From assembly GCA_016195325.1 (NCBI GenBank), contig JACPZX010000011.1, forward strand, positions 17,838 to 81,837: a stretch of DNA of 64,000 nt, in the 5' to 3' direction. Shown one piece after another: positions 8,240 through 17,627 of the stretch. Numbering within the stretch: position 1 is the stretch's first letter; each line of letters opens with the position of its first letter. A model generated the notes under the pieces. The model saw only the letters and a list, made by a program, of their open reading frames with translations. It ran no database searches and had not been told where the DNA came from. The DNA comes from Acidobacteriota bacterium. Its GTDB lineage: Bacteria; Acidobacteriota; Polarisedimenticolia; JACPZX01. A program made the position numbers and the translations under genes.

Positions 8240-10879
8240 ATGATGTTCCCGCGTCCGTCGCTCATGGCGACAATCGTTCTGGCCATCGCTCTGTCTGCCG
8301 CACCGTCGCAGGCCGCCGAGTCCGCGGATGCGACGCTCACAGGCGTCGTGCGCAGCCCCGCGAAGGCCCCGATCGCCGGCGCCACCGTGACCGCCACGAA
8401 CCAGGCGACGAAGGCCTCGCAGACCGCGACCACCGGTGCCGACGGCAGCTACACCCTCTCGCTCCCGCCGGGCTCGTACAGCGTGAAGGCGGCGGCGTCC
8501 GGCTTCCGTGTGGAAGCGCGCCCGGCCGACGTGGCCGCGGGCGCTCCGGGCCATCTCGATTTCTCGCTGGACCCGATGCTGAGCGAGGTGGTCACCGTCA
8601 CCGCCATGAAGCGCGAGACGGCTGCCATCGACGCGCCCATCTCGGTCGCGACGCGCACGGAGCAGGAGATTCGGGATCACGGGGTCGAGAACATCGAGGG
8701 GCTGGCCGCGGACGTCCCGGGCTTCACCGTGCAGAGCCTGGGCCCCGGTCAGAGCCAGGTCGCGATGCGCGGCGTCTCCGCCGGCCAGATCGCGCGCGAC
8801 CAGCCCGGCGTGAAGGAGCAGGTCGGCATCTACCTGGACGAGTCGCCCGTCTCCCTCTCGCTCTTCACCCCCGACCTGGACCTGGTCGACGTGAACCGCG
8901 TGGAGGTGCTGCGGGGGCCGCAGGGAACCCTGTTCGGCTCCGGCTCGGTGACCGGGACCGTCCGCTACGTCACGAACCAGCCCCAGCAAGACTCGACCGA
9001 CGGGTTCGTCGAGCTCGGGGGAGGCCTCGTCGAAGACGGGAGCGGGACCGGCGACATCAAGGCCGGCGTCAACGTGCCTCTGGGGCACACGGTCGCCGCG
9101 CGCGTCGTCGGGTACTACACCCATCTCTCCGGGTTCACCGACGCGGTCCAGCCCAACCTGAGCGTGGATCGGAACGTCAACGACGGCTTCCGCAAGGGCG
9201 CGCGGGCGGCCATCACGTGGGCTCCGAACGCCGGCTTCTCCATCACGCCGCGCGTCGTCTACCAGCGGGTCGAGTCGAACGGCTGGAACCTCTCGGACGC
9301 CTACAACATCCTCGCCAATCCCTTCACCACCACGCGCCCGCCCGTGGAGCTCGGCAAGCGGCAGGAGTTCACGCAGCTCGGGGAGCATTTCCAGGACGAC
9401 TACGTGCTCGCCGATCTCGACCTCCGTTACAACTTCCGCGGCATGACCCTCACGTCGATCACCTCGTTCATCGACCGGGACATCAACATCGTCCGCGACA
9501 CCACCGCGCTGACGGCCAGCTTCACGGGCGGCAACATCGGGTTTCCGGAGCCGATCTACACGCTGAGCTCGCCGCTGTTCGACAACACCCACGGGGAGGA
9601 CTGGACGCAGGAGCTCCGCCTGTCGGGCGGGCAGAAGCGCGTGCAGTGGTTGGGGGGCGCCTTCTACAGCCACGCGGTCCGCGACTACGGCCAGAACGTC
9701 TCCGTGCCCGGGTTCGAGAATGCGACCGGCATCCCGACCAAGGGGCTTCTCGCCCCAAAGGACAGCATCTATTTCTCCCAGCTGGGGTACCACCTCGATC
9801 AGATCGCGTTCTTCGGCGAGGGCACGGTCTCGGCGACCCCGCGGTTCAGCGTCACGGGCGGCCTGCGCTGGTACCACTATGCGGAGGACAAGACGGAGCT
9901 GATCGACGGCGTGTTCGGCAACATGGCAGGGAACGGCGTCAACGTGATATCGCTGCCCGGCACGACCAGCGCCGACGGCCTGGCGCCGCGCGTGATCGCG
10001 ACCTACAAGCTGTCGGACGACGCCAACTTCAACGCTCAGATCTCGCGCGGATTCCGCCTGGGCGGCATCAACGATCCGCTCAACACGGTGCTCTGCTCGC
10101 CGCAGGACCTGATCACGTTCGGCGGCCACGACACATGGGACGACGAGAAGGTCTGGAATTACGAGGTCGGCTACAAGTCGAGCCTCATGGGGGGCAGGGG
10201 ATCGTTCGACGCTTCCCTGTTCTACATCGACATCCACGACCTCCAGACGACCGTCACGGCGGGCACCTGCTCGTCGCGTCTGGTCTTCAACGTGCCGCAC
10301 GCCCGCAGCCAGGGGGTCGAGGTCGCCTTCAAGGCGGCGCCGGCCCACAACTTCGACCTCTCCGTCTCCGGCAGCTACAACGACTCCGAGATACGCTCGA
10401 CGCTCACCTCGACCGATCCGAACGGCGTCGTCAGCGTCGTGTCGGGGATCGAGAAGGGGCGGCGGCTCCCGTCCGTGCCTCAGGTGCAGGTCGCGACCTC
10501 CGCCACCTACAAGTTCGACGTGTCGGGGGGCTCGCAGGTGTACGTCACCGGCACCTGGCAGCACATCGGCTCGCGCTTCACGCAGGTGGGCGACCAGGAC
10601 CTCGGCAGGCTCGACCTCACCACGTTCGGGCCGAACACGATCGGTGGTCCACTGACGGCCAACGCCTTCAGGTACAACCCGGAGCTGCCGGCCTACGACC
10701 TGCTCAATTTCCGCGTGGGCCTGCGGCGCGTGAAGTGGGACATCTCGGCGTACGTGAACAACGCGACGAACCAGCTGGCCCTCCTGGCGCTGGACCGCGA
10801 GCGCGGGACGCTGGCCCGCCTCGGCTACCTGACGAACCAGCCTCGAACCTTCGGCATCACGACCCGCTACAACTTCTGA
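8240..10879 (+). CDS. TonB-dependent outer-membrane receptor with CarboxypepD-like N-terminus
   Basis: An 879-residue outer-membrane transporter. ATG 8240 starts a signal peptide (LMATIVLAIALSAAPSQAA); GGAG at 8230-8233 supports it over upstream starts. A CarboxypepD_reg-like beta domain (TLTGVVRSPAKAPIAGATVTA ... ADGSYTLSLPPGSY) comes first. The plug follows, with LRGPQGTLFGSGSVTGTVRYVT and the typical VNRVEVLRGPQ motif. The long beta-barrel ends in aromatic TTRYNF, the BAM recognition form. It resembles the branch of TonB receptors annotated with unknown, possibly carbohydrate or siderophore, ligands. No TonB/ExbBD or partner lipoprotein lies next to it, so the substrate is open. The gene is probably transcribed alone. 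Confidence 0.94.
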   Translation: MMFPRPSLMATIVLAIALSAAPSQAAESADATLTGVVRSPAKAPIAGATVTATNQATKASQTATTGADGSYTLSLPPGSYSVKAAASGFRVEARPADVAAGAPGHLDFSLDPMLSEVVTVTAMKRETAAIDAPISVATRTEQEIRDHGVENIEGLAADVPGFTVQSLGPGQSQVAMRGVSAGQIARDQPGVKEQVGIYLDESPVSLSLFTPDLDLVDVNRVEVLRGPQGTLFGSGSVTGTVRYVTNQPQQDSTDGFVELGGGLVEDGSGTGDIKAGVNVPLGHTVAARVVGYYTHLSGFTDAVQPNLSVDRNVNDGFRKGARAAITWAPNAGFSITPRVVYQRVESNGWNLSDAYNILANPFTTTRPPVELGKRQEFTQLGEHFQDDYVLADLDLRYNFRGMTLTSITSFIDRDINIVRDTTALTASFTGGNIGFPEPIYTLSSPLFDNTHGEDWTQELRLSGGQKRVQWLGGAFYSHAVRDYGQNVSVPGFENATGIPTKGLLAPKDSIYFSQLGYHLDQIAFFGEGTVSATPRFSVTGGLRWYHYAEDKTELIDGVFGNMAGNGVNVISLPGTTSADGLAPRVIATYKLSDDANFNAQISRGFRLGGINDPLNTVLCSPQDLITFGGHDTWDDEKVWNYEVGYKSSLMGGRGSFDASLFYIDIHDLQTTVTAGTCSSRLVFNVPHARSQGVEVAFKAAPAHNFDLSVSGSYNDSEIRSTLTSTDPNGVVSVVSGIEKGRRLPSVPQVQVATSATYKFDVSGGSQVYVTGTWQHIGSRFTQVGDQDLGRLDLTTFGPNTIGGPLTANAFRYNPELPAYDLLNFRVGLRRVKWDISAYVNNATNQLALLALDRERGTLARLGYLTNQPRTFGITTRYNF

Positions 10880-10923
10880 GGGGCGCCGGGAGCTCCGCGA
10901 GAGGGATCGATGGGTGAAGATCC

Positions 10924-10951
10924 TTGACAGATGAGGATATCCGGGTAATCT
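10924..10951 (+). promoter_or_regulatory. Sigma-70-type promoter
   Basis: TTGACA (10924-10929), 16-bp spacer, TAATCT (10946-10951). The -35 is a perfect consensus in a GC-rich genome. It lies about 60 bp upstream of the CX3C protein start at 11010. Confidence 0.72.
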
Positions 10952-11009
10952 GGGACACCGCCCCGCGCTTTCTCGAAGGGGCGTGTCTCGTCCAGACAGA
11001 GGTGAATGC

Positions 11010-11312
11010 ATGAACCACGTCCGACACAACGCGCTGATCGCGGGAGCGGCGCTGCTGTTCGTCGTCGTCGCGGGCCTGGCGGGAGCCAGCGAAGCCGGCC
11101 GCGACTACTCCACCTGCATCAAGACCTGCAATGCGGCCAACCAGATCTGCAACGCGCAGTGCAACACGGACTGCAAGGACCTGTGCGCCAACGTCACCAG
11201 CTGCGTGACGCCCTGCGTCACGAACTGCAAGGCCACCTGCGCGGCCGGGCTGACCGAGTGCAAGCTGGTCTGCCAGTCGATCAAGAACAATCCGTCACCG
11301 ACATCGCCCTAG
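11010..11312 (+). CDS. Exported CX3C-repeat cysteine-rich protein
   Basis: A 100-residue protein of unknown family. ATG 11010 follows AGAGGTGA (10998-11005). The signal peptide (LIAGAALLFVVVAGLAGASEA) leaves about 70 mature residues with 12 cysteines, nearly all in C-x3-C units separated by 3, 5 or 6 residues (CIKTC, CNAQC, CKDLC, CVTPC, CKATC, CKLVC). CX3C spacing puts cysteines on one face of a helix, so a disulfide-stapled helical hairpin or a metal or heme-free redox scaffold is possible. It has its own strong promoter and a strong terminator, so it is a monocistron likely made in quantity. Nothing in the neighbourhood explains its job. Confidence 0.82.
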   Translation: MNHVRHNALIAGAALLFVVVAGLAGASEAGRDYSTCIKTCNAANQICNAQCNTDCKDLCANVTSCVTPCVTNCKATCAAGLTECKLVCQSIKNNPSPTSP

Positions 11313-11327
11313 GTCTGCTCTCACGAG

Positions 11328-11364
11328 CCCCGAGCCGTCGCCGTCACGGCGAGGCTCGGGGTTT
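11328..11364 (+). terminator. Strong intrinsic terminator
   Basis: CCCCGAGCC (11328-11336) pairs with GGCTCGGGG (11353-11361), with a second perfect stem TCGCCG/CGGCGA inside it, followed by TTT. It lies 16 nt after the CX3C gene stop. Confidence 0.85.
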
Positions 11365-11428
11365 CCTGCGTTCGGGGGGCGCCGTCCCCCTCACGGTGAT
11401 TCCGTCAGTCCCGGAGAACAACACCCCC

Positions 11429-12641
11429 ATGCGCCCCCTCGATCCCGAGCTCGAAGCCGCGGTCCGCGCCCGCGATCTCATGACCGTGCGGAAGAAGCTG
11501 GACGACTCGTCGCCGGCCGACATCGCGACGCTTCTCACCGAGGTCTCCGCGGACGATCGCGCGCTGCTGTTCCGATGCCTACCGCGCCCCCTCGCGACGG
11601 CGACGTTCGAGTACCTGTCGCGCGCCACGCAGAGCGGCCTGCTGAAGGCGCTCGCGCACGAGGACGTCGCCACGATTCTCAACGCCATGGCCGACGACGA
11701 CCGGACGATGCTCCTCGAGGAGCTCCCCGGGGCGGCGACGAAGCGGCTGCTGACGCTCCTCACGGACGAGGAGCGGGCGGTGGCGGTCAAGCTTCTGGGG
11801 TACCCGGAGCGGAGCGTGGGACGGCTGATGACGCCGCACTACGTCGCCGTCCGGCCCAACTGGTCGGTCCGTCAGGTGCTGGACTACGTTCGCGAGCACG
11901 GGCACGACAGCGAGACGCTGAACATGGTCTACGTCATCGACGCCCACGGGGTGCTCGTCGACGACATCCGGATGCGGAGCTTCCTCCTCGCGCCGGTGAC
12001 GAGAGCCGTCTCGGACCTGATGGACCGGCGGTTCGTCGCCCTCGCGGCGACCGACACGCGGGAGAAGGCGGTTGCCGACTTCCGCCGCGCGGATCTGCCG
12101 GCGCTCCCCGTCACGGACTCCCAGGGCGTTCTCATCGGCATCGTCACCGCGGACGACGTCCTCGACGTCGCCGAGGCCGAGGCGACCCGTGAGATCCAGA
12201 AGATCGGAGGATCGGAGGCCCTCGACGAGCCCTACATGGACATCTCGTTCGGCCGCATGGTGAAGAAGCGGGCCGGGTGGCTCGTCGTCCTCTTCCTGGG
12301 CGAGCTGCTGACCGCGACGGCGATGGGCTTCTTCGAGAAGGAGATCGAGCGCGCCGTCGTCCTGGCGCTCTTCGTGCCCCTCATCATCTCGAGCGGCGGC
12401 AACTCCGGCTCGCAGGCCTCGACGCTCGTGATCCGCGCGCTCGCCCTCGGTGAGGTGCTCGCTCATCGGCATCGTGCTGTGGGGGACGCTCTCCGGCTCG
12501 ATGCTCCCTTTCATCCTCCGGCGATTGGGGTTCGATCCGGCGACGTCCTCGGCGCCCTTCGTCGCGACCCTCGTGGACGTCACCGGTCTGGTCATCTACT
12601 TCTCGGTCGGGATGCTGATCCTCCACGGGACGCTGCTCTAG
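11429..12641 (+). pseudogene. mgtE: Magnesium transporter MgtE, internally deleted and frameshifted
   Basis: ATG 11429 opens a normal MgtE N-domain (ELEAAVRARDLMTVRKKL ... LPGAATKRLLTLLTDEE), two CBS domains (SVGRLMTPHYVAVRPNWSV; PALPVTDSQGVLIGIVTADD) and the first two membrane helices (WLVVLFLGELLTATAMGFF; FVPLIISSGGNSGSQASTL). At about 12450, after RALALGEV, the frame breaks. The third frame resumes directly at [19 protein letters not shown] and runs to the family C-terminus [16 protein letters not shown] at 12641. From MgtE family knowledge about 45-55 residues between these points (the DWxRVxxxE loop and a transmembrane helix) are missing. A channel lacking that helix and out of frame should not work. 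A real deletion or an assembly collapse could both explain it. Confidence 0.85.
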
Positions 12642-12823
12642 GCGCGCGCTCTGCCGGCTCCGGATAATCGGTCACATCGATCCGGTCGCTCCCCACTCGG
12701 AGTTGGTGAGCTCCGCGCTGTTTCACGGAACCCCGCTCGTGGCACGGAGAACATCGAGATGGCCTGTTCATGTCGGTGGTCGTATTCTCATCCAGCGCGT
12801 CGTCCGCATGACAAGGAGGGACT

Positions 12824-14308
12824 ATGAGAGCGATGCGTCCGGTGGGATCCATGCTCGCGGTCGTGGCCGTTCTCGGCTTCGGTTGGGGGGTGGCGCGGGC
12901 GAACTGTCGCCACATCTTCGGCGGCGAGGCGATCTTCCAGTGCGCGGGGACCGCCTGGTTCGATCCGGCCCCCTTCCCCGTCACCTTCGACCCGAACGAG
13001 GTCCCCACGAACATCACGGCGGTCTTCTGGCAGGTGGGGTTCGGGAACCAGACTCTCAACGACGCGTCGGGGACCGCGGGGACGGGTATCGGGGCTGGCG
13101 GCGAGTTCAACGGAAACGATCAGGGGAACTGGAAGCCGGAGCTGCGCGACGCGCACGCGTTTCTCGCCCCGCTCTTCACGAACGCGCCAGGGCCGGGGTC
13201 CGTCTGCCTCCGGAGCAACAACTGGGGCAACACCGGCATCGACGGATGCGTCGACAACCCGCGTGACGCCGCGCTGCCGGACACCTTTGACGGCTTCCTG
13301 AACCCGCTCTTCGACGTGCAGGTCTGGACCGACAGCGGACATACGGATTTCGTTCCGAGCGGCCGCTGGATCCAGGACTCGCCGATGATGGTCCTTCTGC
13401 GCGAGGGAACGGGGAATTACTTCGCGGTCGCGGCGGTCTCCACGCTGCAGCGAACGGTCCTCAGTGGCGTCCGCCCGGGCTTCTACGATTTCACGGACGT
13501 GTCGACCGGACAGGTCAACCCGATCACCGGGGCGGGAAACGTCGTCCCGTGGCAGTCGGTCCCCGGGGTCAAGGGGACGGCCGATCCCCTCGGCCTCGTC
13601 CGCGGGGTGGGATCGGATCCGAACGACGTGCCGAACGGCCGGAACGTGCTGCTCGGCTGGAACGACGCCGTCATCTACTCCGACAACGCCACGCGCCCCT
13701 CGACGAACGCCACCGTCTCGGGCGGGATGGGGACGGCCGAGGTGGGGCCGCTGGTCCGGTACGTCGTCGAGTCGCAGACACCGGTCGATCCCAACAACCC
13801 CATCGGTTCGCTCAACCCGAGCGGGTGGAGCGCGGCCGAAACGCATCACAATCCGGACAACTCGGCGCTGATTCACGTCCCCGCCGGCACGTGCGTCAGG
13901 CTCCACACGTACTTCGGCCACGAGCCGGACACCTCGACGGTCTCCGTCGCCAACTGCCGCCTCGGTCACTGCGGCGACCTCGGCTACGACGTCGCGTCGC
14001 CTCCCTCCTGCATCGCCGCACCCCTCGCCTCGGAGACGCCGATCGATCTGACGGCTGTCCGCCTGCGAACCGGGGTCGTGTCGATCTCGTGGAAGGGGTC
14101 GGGCGAGATCACGACCACGTCCTACCGGATCGAGTCGGTCGGCAAGAGGGGAGTGACGGTCCTCGGGACGGTCCAGGCGACGGCGACCGGCACCGGGATG
14201 GCCGCCAGCTACACCTTCCCGATCAGCATCACGCAGATGAAGGGAGCCCGCACCATCCAGGTCGTCGCTCTTCCCTCGGGGGCGACGCGGAGCATGATCA
14301 TCCGGTGA
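12824..14308 (+). CDS. Large exported protein of unknown family (paralogue of the gene at 48693)
   Basis: A 494-residue secreted protein. ATG 12824 has AAGGAGG at 12813-12819. The signal peptide is MLAVVAVLGFGWGVARA. The mature N-terminus (NCRHIFGGEAIFQCAGTAWF) and the motifs ITAVFWQVGFGNQT, FNGNDQG, NNWGNTGIDGC, RPGFYDFTDV and VANCRLGHCGDLGYDVASP recur in the 618-residue protein at 48693, so both belong to one exported family with conserved cysteines. The C-terminal 90 residues (AVRLRTGVVSISWKGSGE ... GATRSMIIR) look like a fibronectin-III-type beta sandwich and differ from the shared module found on the paralogue. Function is unknown. A terminator follows directly. Confidence 0.82.
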   Translation: MRAMRPVGSMLAVVAVLGFGWGVARANCRHIFGGEAIFQCAGTAWFDPAPFPVTFDPNEVPTNITAVFWQVGFGNQTLNDASGTAGTGIGAGGEFNGNDQGNWKPELRDAHAFLAPLFTNAPGPGSVCLRSNNWGNTGIDGCVDNPRDAALPDTFDGFLNPLFDVQVWTDSGHTDFVPSGRWIQDSPMMVLLREGTGNYFAVAAVSTLQRTVLSGVRPGFYDFTDVSTGQVNPITGAGNVVPWQSVPGVKGTADPLGLVRGVGSDPNDVPNGRNVLLGWNDAVIYSDNATRPSTNATVSGGMGTAEVGPLVRYVVESQTPVDPNNPIGSLNPSGWSAAETHHNPDNSALIHVPAGTCVRLHTYFGHEPDTSTVSVANCRLGHCGDLGYDVASPPSCIAAPLASETPIDLTAVRLRTGVVSISWKGSGEITTTSYRIESVGKRGVTVLGTVQATATGTGMAASYTFPISITQMKGARTIQVVALPSGATRSMIIR

Positions 14309-14342
14309 CGAGCCCGCGTACCTGAAGATTCACGCGAAGATC

Positions 14343-14383
14343 GCCCCGAGTCGGCGCGAAGTTGGCGCGGCTCGGGGCTTTTT
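14343..14383 (+). terminator. Strong intrinsic terminator
   Basis: GCCCCGAG (14343-14350) pairs with CTCGGGGC (14371-14378), with TTTTT immediately after. An inner GCGCGAAGTTGGCGC segment can also pair. It ends the gene at 12824-14308. Confidence 0.9.
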
Positions 14384-14399
14384 CTTTGCCTCAGATCCC

Positions 14400-14413
14400 A
14401 GCATGTCCATGCT
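14400..14413. promoter_or_regulatory. Palindromic operator-like element, copy 1
   Basis: AGCATG-TC-CATGCT is an inverted repeat 106 bp upstream of the start codon at 14519. The surrounding 24 nt (ATCCC before, CTGCC after) recur with one mismatch at 17830-17853, before the metalloprotease gene. Shared flanks and symmetry suggest a common dimeric regulator. Confidence 0.55.
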
Positions 14414-14518
14414 CTGCCGCACCTCGCCGGCCTCCGGTAGTGTTGCGCGTCGAAGGAAACGCGCCTCGGGGGCTCGGACACTGGCCGCCACCCGAGGGGA
14501 GAGAGTGGAGGTCACATC

Positions 14519-17500
14519 ATGCATTCGAACCGAAAGCCGGCTTCGGCCGCGGGCGTTCTCGCGGCGGCCATGGTCTTCGCGATCCTGTCCACGTCCCCAG
14601 CCGACGCCAACACGGTGACCGTCGGCCTCAACAACACCCCGTGCGACGAGACGGCCCTCAGGAACGCCATCCTGAACCCGCCGGGGGGCACGGTCAGCTT
14701 CAGCTGCGGCGCGGGCCTCGTCTCCATTCCGATCACTCAGCCGATCGCGATCGCCGTCGACACCATCATCGACGGCGGAGCCCGGATCAGCATCGACGCG
14801 GCTGTTGGGAACGGGCCGGCGTTCCAGGTCTCCTCGAGCGTCTCGCTCAAGCTCGCCGGGCTGAACGTGAAGTCCTTCAACGCGGGTTCCGGCAACGGCG
14901 GCGCCATCGTCAACAACGGCACGCTCACGCTTCAGCAGGTGGGCCTCATCAACAACAACGCGGGGTCCGGCGGAGCCGTCTACAACACCGGCTCGCTCGT
15001 CGCGACCGACTCCACCTGCAGCGGGAACTCGGCCACCAGCGGCGGCGCCGTCTTCAACACGTCCGGCGCGAGCGCGACGTTCGTGAGCAGCACCTTCAGC
15101 GGGAACTCCGCGACGTTCGGCGGAGGTCTCTACAACAACGGCGGCACGGCCGACTTCAACTCCGTGACGTTCGACCTGAACAGCGGCTTCGCGTTCGGCT
15201 CGGGGATCTACAACGCCGGGGCTGCGACATCGGTCGGCGTTCGCAACACCATCGTCGCCCAGGGCCTGGGGCCGCAGTGCAACGGCCCGATCGTCTCGAA
15301 CGGCCACAACCTCTCCAGCGACAGCAGCTGCGGCTTCAGCGCCCTCAACAACGATCTGGTCAACGTCAATCCGAATCTCGGCCCGCTCCAGAACAACGGA
15401 GGCTTCACGAAGACGCATCTGCCGTCGGCGGGAAATCCATTCAGCCCCGCCATCGACGCGGGCGATCCGAACTGCCCGGCCTTCGATCAACCGGGCAACG
15501 CGAGACCCTTCGGCCCCGCCTGCGACGTCGGCGCGGTCGAGAACCAAATCCCGCCGCACGCGTGGTACGTGTCGACGCTCGGGAGCGACGCGAACACCTG
15601 CAATCTGAAGAACACTCCGTGCAAGACGATCAACGGCGCCATCAGCGAAGCTCAGGGGGGGGACGCGATCTTCGTCGCCGAGGGCACCTACACGATTCCC
15701 AAGAGCCCGCAGGGGGTCCCCGTCGTGGACGTCACCAAGAGCCTGACGATCTCCGGTGCATGGGATTCGGGCTTCAACACGCAGCCCCAGAAAGCCATGT
15801 CCGTGATTGACGGTCAGAAGTATCGGCGCGGCATCACGGTCGAGCCGAGCATCTCGGCCGTGATGAGCCGCTTCATCGTCAGGAACGGCTCCCACGGCCT
15901 GTACGGAGGGGGAGCCTACGTCGCCGGGTCGTTCACCGGCAGGGAGATGGTCTTCTCGGCCAATGCGGCCCCGTACGGCGGCGCGCTCTACGTCGCGAAC
16001 GCGCCCGCCAATGTCGGCCTCGAGGACAGCGGCGTCTACTTCAACGACGCCAACAGGGGCGGCGGTCTCTTCCTCGCCGGCGGAAAATCCTTCATGCAGA
16101 ACGTCACGGTCGCGGAGAATACGGCATGCCTGGATGCCACCGTGTGCGGCGCCGTCGGCGGGGGCGGGGTCTACATCCAGAGCGGCACCGTGTGGCTGTA
16201 CTACAGCACCGTCGCCGACAACGTCGGTGAGATGGCGATCGCGCAGGGCATCTACATCGAGAACCCCGCGACCGGCTTTGCGATCCTCAACAGCGCCATC
16301 CTGTCGAACAACGCCGTGTGCCAGAAGGACATCCTGACGGGGAACTGGTCCCTCAAGAGCGATCAGGATTGCAACGCAGGCGTGTCCGGCTTTGGATCGA
16401 ACGTCGAAGCCGGCAACTCCTGCGGCCTGAACTCGGGGACGAACAAGATCGGCAAGGGGTGCGACCTGAATCTGGGACCCGTTTCGATTCTGGGACCCCT
16501 GGCCGGCAACGGCGGCCGCAGCTTCACGTACGCGATCATGCCCGGGGATCCGGCTTACGACTACGGGCGCGCCGCGGGCCCGCCGAGGGACCAGCGTGGC
16601 GTCTCGCGCCCGCAGTTCGCGAACTGGGACTCCGGCGCGTACGAGTGGAACGGGACCACCTTCTGTCCAAACTGCGCCCAGCCGATCGGCGTCAGGCTCG
16701 GGGGTCTTCAGGGGATGAGCCTCGTGATCGACATCCCCCTGGGAGCGACAGGGTCGATCCCGAACCCCCAGGGTCAGTACACGCCGCGAGACGCCCCGTC
16801 CCGCGACGAGCCTCTGGGATTCCCGGCGGCCAGCTTCGACGTGCGCCTCTTCGGGCAGAGCCTCGCGTCGCCGGGTCCGATCGAGGCGACGATGCTCGAC
16901 ATCCCGATGACGCTCACCGCCAGCTTCACGGAGGAGTCCGGCTTCGGGCCGATGCAGCAGGAGCAGATGAGCTTCGTGCATTACAACCCGGCTTCGGGAG
17001 CCTGGGAGCCGCTCCCGACGATGCTTGATCCGGCGATGATGCAGGTCAGCACGCAGACGCCGATGCTCGGCGAGTTCGCGCTCGCGCTCGTCGGCGACAC
17101 CGACGGGGACGGCGTCCCGGACTTCTTCGACAACTGCCGGGGGGTCTCGAACCCCGGCCAGGCCGACGGCGACCGCGACGGGGTGGGGGACGCCTGCGAC
17201 TGCGCTCCCACGAACGGGACGGTCTTCGCGCCGCCCGCCGACATCACGAACCTGGACGTCACGGAGATCGCCGGAGGGGGGCTCCAGTTCACCTGGACCG
17301 ATCAGGCCCCGACTTCAGGGAGCGGGACGGTCTACGACGTCTTCTCGGGCTCCGCCAACGCGCTCCGGCCCGGGGGGAGCTTCGCCACCGGAAGCTGCGC
17401 TCTCGACAACCTGACGACCCCTTCGTTCACGTACAATAATCCGGGTCCGACCCAGGGCCAGGCGATCTACTTCATGATCCGCGCCCAGAACGCCTGCCCC

Positions 17501-17572
17501 AATGGGACGGGGAGCTACGGCAACGGGAACAGGGACGCGACCGCCAGCCAGACCCCGACGGCGTGCAACTGA
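14519..17572 (+). CDS. Secreted parallel beta-helix protein with choice-of-anchor and thrombospondin-3-type domains
   Basis: A 1017-residue exported protein. ATG 14519 follows GGAGG (14507-14511). The signal peptide ends TSPADA. The order is: a CSLREA-like start with right-handed beta-helix repeats rich in NNG/GGAVYN (about 30-330) closing in a choice-of-anchor Q-like motif (NGGFTKTHLPSAGNPF ... PACDVGAVE); a second beta-helix (about 340-710) beginning WYVSTLGSDANTC; a choice-of-anchor U-like region (about 740-855); calcium-binding thrombospondin type 3 units (DTDGDGVPDFFDNCRGVSN, DGDRDGVGDACDC); and a C-terminal fibronectin-like sandwich. Such proteins are surface-attached or secreted and may bind polysaccharide. 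No catalytic residues were identified. A palindromic element lies upstream and a terminator directly downstream. Confidence 0.88.
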   Translation: MHSNRKPASAAGVLAAAMVFAILSTSPADANTVTVGLNNTPCDETALRNAILNPPGGTVSFSCGAGLVSIPITQPIAIAVDTIIDGGARISIDAAVGNGPAFQVSSSVSLKLAGLNVKSFNAGSGNGGAIVNNGTLTLQQVGLINNNAGSGGAVYNTGSLVATDSTCSGNSATSGGAVFNTSGASATFVSSTFSGNSATFGGGLYNNGGTADFNSVTFDLNSGFAFGSGIYNAGAATSVGVRNTIVAQGLGPQCNGPIVSNGHNLSSDSSCGFSALNNDLVNVNPNLGPLQNNGGFTKTHLPSAGNPFSPAIDAGDPNCPAFDQPGNARPFGPACDVGAVENQIPPHAWYVSTLGSDANTCNLKNTPCKTINGAISEAQGGDAIFVAEGTYTIPKSPQGVPVVDVTKSLTISGAWDSGFNTQPQKAMSVIDGQKYRRGITVEPSISAVMSRFIVRNGSHGLYGGGAYVAGSFTGREMVFSANAAPYGGALYVANAPANVGLEDSGVYFNDANRGGGLFLAGGKSFMQNVTVAENTACLDATVCGAVGGGGVYIQSGTVWLYYSTVADNVGEMAIAQGIYIENPATGFAILNSAILSNNAVCQKDILTGNWSLKSDQDCNAGVSGFGSNVEAGNSCGLNSGTNKIGKGCDLNLGPVSILGPLAGNGGRSFTYAIMPGDPAYDYGRAAGPPRDQRGVSRPQFANWDSGAYEWNGTTFCPNCAQPIGVRLGGLQGMSLVIDIPLGATGSIPNPQGQYTPRDAPSRDEPLGFPAASFDVRLFGQSLASPGPIEATMLDIPMTLTASFTEESGFGPMQQEQMSFVHYNPASGAWEPLPTMLDPAMMQVSTQTPMLGEFALALVGDTDGDGVPDFFDNCRGVSNPGQADGDRDGVGDACDCAPTNGTVFAPPADITNLDVTEIAGGGLQFTWTDQAPTSGSGTVYDVFSGSANALRPGGSFATGSCALDNLTTPSFTYNNPGPTQGQAIYFMIRAQNACPNGTGSYGNGNRDATASQTPTACN

Positions 17573-17591
17573 GGACCGGGGAACACTGAAG

Positions 17592-17625
17592 GAAGCCCCG
17601 ATCGCCTCCACGCGATCGGGGCTTC
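17592..17625 (+). terminator. Intrinsic terminator with 14-bp perfect stem
   Basis: GAAGCCCCGATCGC (17592-17605) pairs fully with GCGATCGGGGCTTC (17612-17625) around a 6-nt loop, 20 nt past the beta-helix gene stop. There is no U-tract, but the stem is very stable. Confidence 0.8.
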
Positions 17626-17627
17626 GC

